A program made the translations under genes and the position numbers. DNA of 12,525 nt from Peptococcaceae bacterium UBA2264 (lineage in GTDB: Bacteria; Bacillota; Desulfitobacteriia; Desulfitobacteriales; Desulfitobacteriaceae), in contig DDXI01000178.1 in NCBI GenBank assembly GCA_002347475.1, positions 1 to 12,525 on the forward strand, written 5' to 3'. Of the stretch, positions 7,160 through 12,525 are shown one piece after another (the first letter of the stretch is position 1; the number at the start of each line of letters is the position of its first letter). Under the pieces are notes generated by a model, which was not told where the DNA came from, made no database searches, and worked only from the letters and a program-made list of their open reading frames with translations.

Positions 7160-7987
7160 ATGCTGGAAATTCCCGAGGCTTATGTCCTGGCGGCGCAGTT
7201 GAGTCAAACAGTCAGCGGCAAAAGGATCAGGGAGGTTATAGCTGACGGCACACCTCATAAGATGGCCTTTTATTACGAAGATCCCCAGGCCTATCCCGAC
7301 CTGCTGCGCGGGGAGCAGATCGACAAGGCCGTGGCTTACGGCGGCCTGGTGGAAATCTGGGCCGGGAAGAAAATTATCCTGATCGGCGACGGTATCGATC
7401 TTCGTTATCATGAAAAGGCTGCCCAGCGCCCGCCCAAACATCAGCTCCTGCTGGAATTCAGCGATGGCTCGGCTCTCAGCGCCAAGGTGCAGATGTACGG
7501 GGGGATCTGGTGTTTCCCGGAAGGCAGGTTCGATAACTTCTATTATAAAGTTGCCCAGGAGAAGCCCTCCCCGCTGACAGCGGCATTTGACCGGGACTAT
7601 TTCGCAGGGCTGCTTACCTCGCCGGAGGTGCCGAAACTTAGTCTCAAGGCTTTTCTGGCCACCGAGCAGCGCATCCCGGGTCTGGGCAACGGGGTGCTGC
7701 AGGACATTCTCTGGCAGGTCAAAATCCACCCCAGGCGCAAGGTGCAGACCCTGACGCCGGCCGAGAGAGACGAGCTCTTCGCGGCAGTCAAAAAGACCCT
7801 GCGGCTGATGGCGGAGAGGGGCGGCCGGGATACGGAAAAGGATTTGTTCGGCCGAGCCGGCGGTTACCGGACAGCCATGAGCAAAAATCACACCGGTGAG
7901 CCTTGCCCGGTTTGCGGAACAGAAATTGTCAAACAGGCTTATATGGGGGGCAGCATTTATTTCTGCCCAACTTGCCAGAAAGTCTGA
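7160..7987 (+). CDS. Fpg/Nei-family DNA glycosylase-like protein lacking the catalytic proline
   Basis: This 275-residue protein belongs to the Fpg/Nei superfamily that removes oxidised bases from DNA. Features seen: an N-terminal MLEIPEAYVLA, a helix-two-turn-helix segment RIPGLGNGVLQDILW with IHPRRK (about 171-194), and a C-terminal zinc finger with C249, C252, C269 and C272 (CPVCG and FCPTCQ). Classical enzymes start M-P-E, and after removal of Met the Pro is the nucleophile. Here residue 2 is Leu, although E3 is kept. The finger arginine, usual in a GR(G/S)T-like loop before the third cysteine, is replaced by GGSIYFC. Glycosylase/lyase chemistry by the standard route is therefore doubtful. 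It may bind DNA lesions without cutting, or use another residue. ATG 7160 is preferred to an in-frame ATG at 7121 because AAAGGAGGG lies just before it and the family motif starts there. Confidence 0.87.
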   Translation: MLEIPEAYVLAAQLSQTVSGKRIREVIADGTPHKMAFYYEDPQAYPDLLRGEQIDKAVAYGGLVEIWAGKKIILIGDGIDLRYHEKAAQRPPKHQLLLEFSDGSALSAKVQMYGGIWCFPEGRFDNFYYKVAQEKPSPLTAAFDRDYFAGLLTSPEVPKLSLKAFLATEQRIPGLGNGVLQDILWQVKIHPRRKVQTLTPAERDELFAAVKKTLRLMAERGGRDTEKDLFGRAGGYRTAMSKNHTGEPCPVCGTEIVKQAYMGGSIYFCPTCQKV

Positions 7988-8111
7988 TGAGCAATAAAAA
8001 TAAAATCCTCTAATAAAATAAAAGCCTCCTTATTAAGGGAGACGGCAATAATTTTTCTAAGTAAAAGGGTAATAACAAAGAATCGCATGGTGTAATAGTG
8101 AGGGCAGAGAA

Positions 8112-9191
8112 ATGTCAGACCAAAGAATGAGAGATTTGGGTTTTACGGAAAAATATATCCAGGAAGCTTCTCGTTATGAGGGTTTGTATCTGGGCAGAGT
8201 AATCGCCCAGTACAAGGATCTGTACAAGGTGGCCACTGCCGAAACTGAGCTGCTGGCCGAGATATCCGGCAAACTGCGCTATGCTTCCGAGGAAATTTCG
8301 GATTATCCGGCGGTGGGGGATTTTGTCCTGCTGGACCGGGAAGACAGCCAGGCGGGGAATGCCATCATCCACAGAATCCTGCCCCGGAAAAGCGCCTTTG
8401 TACGCAAAGCGGCGGGAACTGCTCACGAGGTCCAGGTAGTGGCGGCCAATATCGACACCGTCTTTATCTGCATGTCTTTAAACCGGGATTTTAATCTGCG
8501 CCGGCTGGAACGCTACCTCTCTATTGCCTGGGACAGCGGGGCCCTGCCGGTAATCGTGCTGACCAAAGCCGATATAGGCGGGGATCTGGCCGCTAAACTG
8601 GCGGAGATCCGGGAGACGGCTGCAGGAGTAGATATTCTGGTTACCTCCAGCCTGACAGCAGACGGCTGTCAGGCTGTTCTCCCATACATCAGACCGGGCC
8701 AAACGGTAGCTTTTCTGGGTTCCTCCGGAGTAGGAAAGTCGACCCTGATCAACCGCCTGCTGGGAGAAGAGATCATGGCCACCAGGGAGATCCGCCAGGA
8801 CGATAAGGGCAGACATGCCACGACCAGACGGGAACTGTTCCTGATCCCCGCGGGCGGAGCGGTCATCGACACACCGGGGATGCGGGAACTGGGAGTGGAG
8901 AGTGCCGATCTGGGCAGGACTTTTACGGACATCGAGGAACTGGCCGGCCGCTGCCGCTTCCAGGACTGCCGGCATGCCCAGGAACCGGGTTGCGCCGTCC
9001 GGAAGGCTGTCGCTGAGGGCTTAATCAGCGAGGAACGCCTGCTCAGCTATCAGAAGCTCAAGAAGGAAGCCAGATATGAGGGCCTTAACTCCCGGCAAAT
9101 CGAAAAAGAGAAGATCACGGAGATGTTCGCCGGCTTCGGCGGCGTCAAAAATGCCCGGGATTTCGCCAAAGCCAAGAACAAGAAGAGATGA
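8112..9191 (+). CDS. rsgA: Ribosome small-subunit-dependent GTPase A (RsgA/YjeQ)
   Basis: This 359-residue circularly permuted GTPase checks late 30S ribosomal subunit maturation in the cytoplasm. An N-terminal OB-fold (about 25-95) includes AVGDFVLL. The permuted G motifs then appear in the order G4 TKAD (151-154), G5-like TSS (178-180), G1 GSSGVGKST (203-211), switch KGRHATTRRE (232-241) and G3 DTPG (253-256). The C-terminal zinc site is C281, C286, H288, C294 in CRFQDCRHAQEPGC. An extra N-terminal 20-odd residues and a lysine-rich tail (KNARDFAKAKNKKR) match the longer Firmicute variant. ATG 8112 follows GAGG at 8100-8103 with eight bases between. No convincing promoter was found in the 124 bases upstream, so it may be read through from the preceding genes. 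A strong hairpin follows the stop. Confidence 0.95.
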   Translation: MSDQRMRDLGFTEKYIQEASRYEGLYLGRVIAQYKDLYKVATAETELLAEISGKLRYASEEISDYPAVGDFVLLDREDSQAGNAIIHRILPRKSAFVRKAAGTAHEVQVVAANIDTVFICMSLNRDFNLRRLERYLSIAWDSGALPVIVLTKADIGGDLAAKLAEIRETAAGVDILVTSSLTADGCQAVLPYIRPGQTVAFLGSSGVGKSTLINRLLGEEIMATREIRQDDKGRHATTRRELFLIPAGGAVIDTPGMRELGVESADLGRTFTDIEELAGRCRFQDCRHAQEPGCAVRKAVAEGLISEERLLSYQKLKKEARYEGLNSRQIEKEKITEMFAGFGGVKNARDFAKAKNKKR

Positions 9192-9199
9192 CGATTTAT

Positions 9200-9236
9200 A
9201 AAATTGAGGAGTGTATCACACTCCTCAATAATTTTC
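9200..9236. terminator. Perfect hairpin terminator after rsgA
   Basis: TTGAGGAGTGT (9204-9214) and ACACTCCTCAA (9218-9228) form an 11-bp perfect stem with a three-base loop. TAATTTTCT follows on the plus strand, and the mirrored A-rich flank (ATAAAA) lies upstream. It should stop the rsgA transcript and can work in both directions. Confidence 0.88.
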
Positions 9237-9328
9237 TCCAGCAGAAGGATTGAGACATTCTCATTTAATGATTTCAGTAGTGAAGTTAGTTTACTAGTGT
9301 ATTACTTTGCCCTTTCTGTGATATTCTG

Positions 9329-9337
9329 TGATATAAT
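9329..9337 (+). promoter_or_regulatory. Extended -10 promoter of the formate dehydrogenase operon
   Basis: TGATATAAT (9329-9337) is an extended -10 with a perfect TATAAT. It forms part of a direct repeat TCTGTGATAT at 9315-9324 and 9325-9334. The -35 area is poor, which suggests activator help or dependence on the extended -10. Transcription would start near 9344, at a GTTTAAAC palindrome (9341-9348), giving a leader of about 185 nt before nuoF. Confidence 0.55.
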
Positions 9338-9371
9338 AATGTTTAAACTGGAAAAAAATTAGAAATTTAGT

Positions 9372-9389
9372 TTGTGAAATAAATCTCAA
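9372..9389. promoter_or_regulatory. Candidate Rex (NADH/NAD+-sensing repressor) operator
   Basis: TTGTGAAATAAATCTCAA matches a Rex-type palindrome TTGTGAAATATTTCACAA at 15 of 18 positions. It lies about 28-45 nt after the predicted transcription start of an NAD-linked oxidoreductase operon, where Rex could block elongation or initiation. Rex control of NADH-dependent enzymes is well known in Firmicutes. The assignment here rests only on motif similarity and context. Confidence 0.4.
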
Positions 9390-9430
9390 ACAGCAGAAAT
9401 CTATCCAATCAGATGTTATTTATTCGTAAA

Positions 9431-9472
9431 AAAAGCTTTTTAATTTCGGAAATTTATCCAAATAAAGCTTTT
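9431..9472. repeat. Inverted repeats in the nuoF leader
   Basis: An outer inverted repeat AAAAGCTTT (9431-9439) and AAAGCTTTT (9464-9472) encloses a small inner one, AATTT/AAATT around CGG (9442-9454). No T-run follows, so it is not an obvious terminator. It could be an mRNA structure or a protein site. Nothing else was recognised in 9237-9527 apart from the promoter and the Rex-like site. Confidence 0.35.
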
Positions 9473-9527
9473 GAAGTCTCCAGGGAGTTTAAACAAGTAA
9501 GGATTATCAGGAAAGGAGGACAAAATA

Positions 9528-10775
9528 ATGGTCGAGGAAATGCGTCTGGTATTACGTAATTACGGGAAGATTGATCCCCGGAAAATTGACGATTATCTTG
9601 CCGCCGGTGGTTACAATTCGCTCAAAAAAGCCCGCAGGATGAGCAGCCCGGACCTTATAAGTGAGGTTAAGGCCTCCAATCTCAGAGGCAGGGGCGGAGC
9701 CGGTTTTAACTGCGGCATGAAGTGGAATTTTGCCTATCAGATTCAGGCCGGACAAAAATATGTTATCTGCAATGCTGATGAAGGTGAACCAGGTACATAT
9801 AAAGATCGCCTGATTATGGAAAATGACCCCCATACCCTTCTGGAAGGCATGGCGATATGCGGCTGCGCTATCGGAGCTGACCAGGGATATATCTATTGTC
9901 GGGGAGAGTATCCCTCAGTGGCCGAAACACTGAAGCTGGCCATAACTCAGGCCAGGGAAAAAGGGGTTTTAGGAGATTTTAATATTGAGGTTCGTCTGGG
10001 AGCTGGAGCTTATGTCTGTGGTGAAGAAACTGCCCTGATAGAATCTATAGAGGGCAAGCGGGGTGAACCCCGTGTTAAGCCGCCTTTTCCGCCGGTCAGC
10101 GGGTTGTGGGGCAAACCCACTATAATCAATAATGTGGAAACTTTTGCCAACATACCGGTAATCCTGGAAAAGGGTTCCGCCTGGTATGCGGCGATTGGGG
10201 CGCCGTCCTATCCGGGTACCAAAGTCCTTACTCTCTCAGGTGATGTTGCCAATAAGACTTTTGCTGAAGTCCCCACCAACACTACTATCAGAGAAGTTAT
10301 TTACCAATTGGGCGGCGGGATTGCCGGCGGTAAGAAATTCAAAGCGGTACAGATCGGCGGCACCTCCGGGGCATTTATCCCCTCTTCCCAACTGGATACG
10401 CCAATAGATTTTGATTCTATGACTGCTATCAGCGCAGTATTGGGCTCCGGTGCGGTTTTTGTCATGGATGAAGGCCGCGACCTGGTAGATATTACGGCCC
10501 GGATCAGTAAATTCTTTGCTCATGAATCTTGCGGCAAATGTACACCTTGCCGGGAGGGGACCAAGCGTATGCAGGAAATAATGGATAGGATTAATGGTTA
10601 TAATGGTATACCGGCAGATCTTGACCTGCTTAACAATCTGGGTCAGGTAATGTCCTTAACCTGCCTGTGTGGTCTGGGCCAGGCTGCTCCTTCCCCTGTT
10701 TTAAGTACTATCCGGCATTTTGCAGCCGACTATAACGCTAAACTGCTGGGGAAAAAGAGCAAAAACGCAGTTTAA
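9528..10775 (+). CDS. nuoF: NuoF-like NADH-binding flavoprotein subunit of formate dehydrogenase
   Basis: This 415-residue subunit binds FMN, NAD(H) and one [4Fe-4S] cluster, and passes electrons between NAD(H) and the formate dehydrogenase encoded next. FMN/NADH motifs are NLRGRGGAGF (51-60), CNADEGEPGTYKDR (81-94) and GAGAYVCGEETALIESIEG (158-176), followed by an SLBB-type region. The cluster ligands are C335, C338 and C341 in SCGKCTPCREGT plus C381 in CLCGLGQ. It is a minimal NuoF. It lacks both the N-terminal thioredoxin-like [2Fe-2S] domain and the C-terminal ferredoxin domain found in many hydrogenase or bifurcating beta subunits. No NuoE-like gene lies upstream, since the rsgA terminator is there. 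ATG 9528 follows AAAGGAGG. The next gene starts 82 bases after the stop and is clearly co-oriented. Whether the complex also uses ferredoxin cannot be told from this gene. Confidence 0.92.
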   Translation: MVEEMRLVLRNYGKIDPRKIDDYLAAGGYNSLKKARRMSSPDLISEVKASNLRGRGGAGFNCGMKWNFAYQIQAGQKYVICNADEGEPGTYKDRLIMENDPHTLLEGMAICGCAIGADQGYIYCRGEYPSVAETLKLAITQAREKGVLGDFNIEVRLGAGAYVCGEETALIESIEGKRGEPRVKPPFPPVSGLWGKPTIINNVETFANIPVILEKGSAWYAAIGAPSYPGTKVLTLSGDVANKTFAEVPTNTTIREVIYQLGGGIAGGKKFKAVQIGGTSGAFIPSSQLDTPIDFDSMTAISAVLGSGAVFVMDEGRDLVDITARISKFFAHESCGKCTPCREGTKRMQEIMDRINGYNGIPADLDLLNNLGQVMSLTCLCGLGQAAPSPVLSTIRHFAADYNAKLLGKKSKNAV

Positions 10776-10857
10776 AGGCAGTTGCTCAGGAGTCAGAATA
10801 CCTAATATAGTAACGTTTCACTGTTATATCAGGATTAAACCGAAAGGAGTTTAGCGA

Positions 10858-12525
10858 GTGGAATGGTTTACTTTAAAGATTGATGGTCAGGAAGTCAGCG
10901 CGCCCAAAGGGTCTACAGTTCTTGAAGCATGTCGCCTGAATAATATTCCAATCCCTACTTTATGTCACGACCCGGAATTGACAGATGAAGGCGCTTGCCG
11001 TTTGTGTGTCGTTCAGATCGAGGGTATGCGCAATCTGCAGGCTTCTTGTGTAACACAGATTAATCAGGGCATGGTCGTTGAAACCCAAAATCCAACGGTT
11101 AGAAATGCCCGTAAAACGATATTGGAGCTGTTGGTGGCTAATCATCCCCTGGATTGTATGACCTGTGAAAAAATGGGTGCTTGCTCCCTGGCGGAATATG
11201 CTTACGAATATGGTGTCAAAGGGAATGTTTTCAGGGGTGAACGCCGGGAGCTTCCTCTGGATGACAACAATCCTTTTATCCTGCGTGATCCCAATAAATG
11301 TATTCTATGCCGCAGATGTGTCCGGGCCTGCATAGAAAGAGAAGGACGCAGTATTTTGAGTGTTTCTAACCGCGGGTTTGATTCCCAGGTTGGCCCGGCC
11401 TTTAATGTTCCCTATAATGAGTCTGAGTGTTCTTTCTGTGGTTCCTGTCTTTCCGTCTGTCCTGTGGGGGCCCTTACCGAGAAAGAAATGCTGGGTAAGG
11501 GACGGCGCTGGGAAATGGAAAAAGTCACGACCACCTGCCCTTATTGCGGCACAGGCTGCAGCCTTGACCTGAATGTCAAGGATGGCAAAGTTGTGGGAGT
11601 TACCTCCACTTACGGTGAAGTGAACGGTAAGGCCCTGTGCGTAAAAGGCCGCTTTGGTTATGGCTTTATCCACCACCCAGACCGGCTGCAAACCCCCTTG
11701 ATCAAAAAGGACGGCAAGTTTGTGGAAGCCTCCTGGGAGGAAGCGCTCAGTCTGGTGGCCGAAAAACTGGGTGCCATCAAGGAAAAATACAGCCCGGATG
11801 CCCTGGGGGTCCTTTCCTCAGCCCGCTGCACTAACGAAGAAAACTATTTAATCAATAAACTGGCCCGCGCTGTGTTCGGTACCAATAACATCGACCACTG
11901 TGCCCGGCTCTGTCACGCTCCCACAGTCGCCGGTATGGCGACAGCATTTGGCAGCGGGGCCATGACGAATACCATTGAAGAAGTTGCCGGAGCGGACTTT
12001 ATTCTGGCCATAGGCACCAACACCACCGAGACGCATCCCATTATCGGTATGCAAATGAAAAAGGCCGTGCGGGAGGGGGCCACCCTTGCCGTAGTAGATC
12101 CCCGCAAGACAGAACTGGCTGAACTGGCCCGCTACCATCTCCAGATCAATTCGGGTTCAGACATTGCTCTCCTGAACGGCATGGCCAATGTGATCATTGC
12201 GGAAGAGATCTGGAACAAGGAGTTTGTCAGGGAACGCACTGAGGACTTCGAACTGCTGAAGGAAATGGTGGCCAAATACACGCCGGAGCATGTGGAGAGT
12301 ATCACCGGCATCCCGGTGGAAACCATTAAAGCGGCAGCCCGGGGCTATGCCCAGGCTAAGAATGCCAGCATTTTATTTACGATGGGCATTACCCAGCACA
12401 TCTGCGGGACCCATAACGTCTTTGCCGTTGCCAACCTGTCCATGCTCTGCGGCCAGATCGGCAAGGAGTCCAGCGGCGTCAACCCCCTGCGGGGTCAGAA
12501 TAACGTCCAGGGGGCCTGCGACATG
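10858..12525 (+). CDS. fdhF: Formate dehydrogenase alpha subunit with NuoG-type Fe-S N-terminus (Cys form), 3' end beyond window
   Basis: This molybdenum/tungsten-bis-pterin enzyme oxidises formate to CO2, or reduces CO2. The first 556 residues are present; the family is usually near 890. A [2Fe-2S] domain has C36, C47, C50 and C64. A NuoG-type His-Cys cluster has H96, C100, C103 and C109. Two ferredoxin-type [4Fe-4S] sites have C148/151/154/158 and C191/194/197/201. The catalytic-domain [4Fe-4S] has C227, C230, C234 and C261, followed by VKGRF. The active-site motif ARLCHAPTVAGM has C352 (codon TGT 11911-11913) where many homologues carry selenocysteine, so no UGA recoding is needed. GTG 10858 is the start, eight bases after AAAGGAG. 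With the NuoF-like subunit it should form an NAD-linked formate dehydrogenase. The reading frame is intact to the window edge. Confidence 0.94.
   Translation, partial: MEWFTLKIDGQEVSAPKGSTVLEACRLNNIPIPTLCHDPELTDEGACRLCVVQIEGMRNLQASCVTQINQGMVVETQNPTVRNARKTILELLVANHPLDCMTCEKMGACSLAEYAYEYGVKGNVFRGERRELPLDDNNPFILRDPNKCILCRRCVRACIEREGRSILSVSNRGFDSQVGPAFNVPYNESECSFCGSCLSVCPVGALTEKEMLGKGRRWEMEKVTTTCPYCGTGCSLDLNVKDGKVVGVTSTYGEVNGKALCVKGRFGYGFIHHPDRLQTPLIKKDGKFVEASWEEALSLVAEKLGAIKEKYSPDALGVLSSARCTNEENYLINKLARAVFGTNNIDHCARLCHAPTVAGMATAFGSGAMTNTIEEVAGADFILAIGTNTTETHPIIGMQMKKAVREGATLAVVDPRKTELAELARYHLQINSGSDIALLNGMANVIIAEEIWNKEFVRERTEDFELLKEMVAKYTPEHVESITGIPVETIKAAARGYAQAKNASILFTMGITQHICGTHNVFAVANLSMLCGQIGKESSGVNPLRGQNNVQGACDM

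Noticed and set aside
7157..7891. A 244-codon minus-strand frame across the Fpg/Nei-like gene.
   Set aside because: It is a shadow of a GC-rich coding frame; the plus strand has zinc-finger and H2TH motifs and a ribosome binding site.
8115..8975. Minus-strand frames opposite rsgA.
   Set aside because: rsgA is unambiguous in all GTPase and zinc motifs; the antisense products resemble no family.
11911..11913. Possible selenocysteine at the formate dehydrogenase active site.
   Set aside because: The codon is TGT (Cys), not TGA, so no recoding or SECIS element is required.
11305..12326. Frames on both strands inside the formate dehydrogenase gene.
   Set aside because: The plus-strand fdhF frame is continuous with all cluster ligands in place; the others are by-products of its composition.

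Overview
The window looks like chromosomal DNA of an anaerobic Firmicute, probably a clostridial, Peptococcaceae-like or Sporomusa-like bacterium. The signs are strong GGAGG-type ribosome binding sites, a yybP-ykoY (Mn2+) riboswitch, a DUF5320/DUF134 gene pair, and a NuoF/formate dehydrogenase module of the kind found in acetogens and syntrophs. I cannot name the genus. No rRNA, tRNA, CRISPR array, transposase or phage gene is visible.

Layout. (1) 1-2331, minus strand: the first 701 residues of a P2A-type (SERCA-like) cation ATPase, cut by the window edge. It is preceded by a terminator that competes with an Mn2+-riboswitch-like aptamer, and by a promoter. The riboswitch suggests Mn2+ export rather than, or as well as, Ca2+ transport. 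(2) 2332-4045, plus strand: a divergent SanA-type membrane-anchored DUF218 protein, then a small DUF5320 protein whose strong promoter lies between two identical palindromes (GACATATGTC). Next comes a DUF134 (UPF0251) regulator gene that has lost its 5' end. (3) 4046-about 6400: a visibly AT-richer insert with a Phd/YefM-RelE/ParE toxin-antitoxin pair, a hairpin terminator and a monocistronic AAA_14/DUF4143 ATPase. This is the accessory part of the window. (4) 6458-9236: higher-GC housekeeping-like genes: an isochorismatase-family cysteine hydrolase, a Fpg/Nei-family protein that lacks the catalytic N-terminal proline, and the ribosome-assembly GTPase RsgA. A perfect bidirectional hairpin terminator closes this block. 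(5) 9237-12525: a regulated leader with an extended -10 promoter, a Rex-like redox operator and inverted repeats. It precedes a minimal NuoF-like NADH/FMN subunit and the first 556 residues of a formate dehydrogenase with a NuoG-type iron-sulfur N-terminus and a cysteine at the usual selenocysteine position.

How the parts work together. NuoF and the formate dehydrogenase should form a soluble NAD-linked enzyme. Electrons would pass between formate at the Mo/W site and NAD(H) at FMN through the chain of Fe-S clusters. A Rex-like site in the leader would tie expression to the NADH/NAD+ ratio. The ATPase with its riboswitch is a self-contained metal-homeostasis unit. The most unusual items are the twin palindromic operator beside a decapitated DUF134 regulator, the Fpg/Nei homologue without its nucleophile, and the Mn2+-riboswitch-controlled P2A ATPase with an altered M4 motif. 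I see no convincing evidence for an entirely new multi-gene system.
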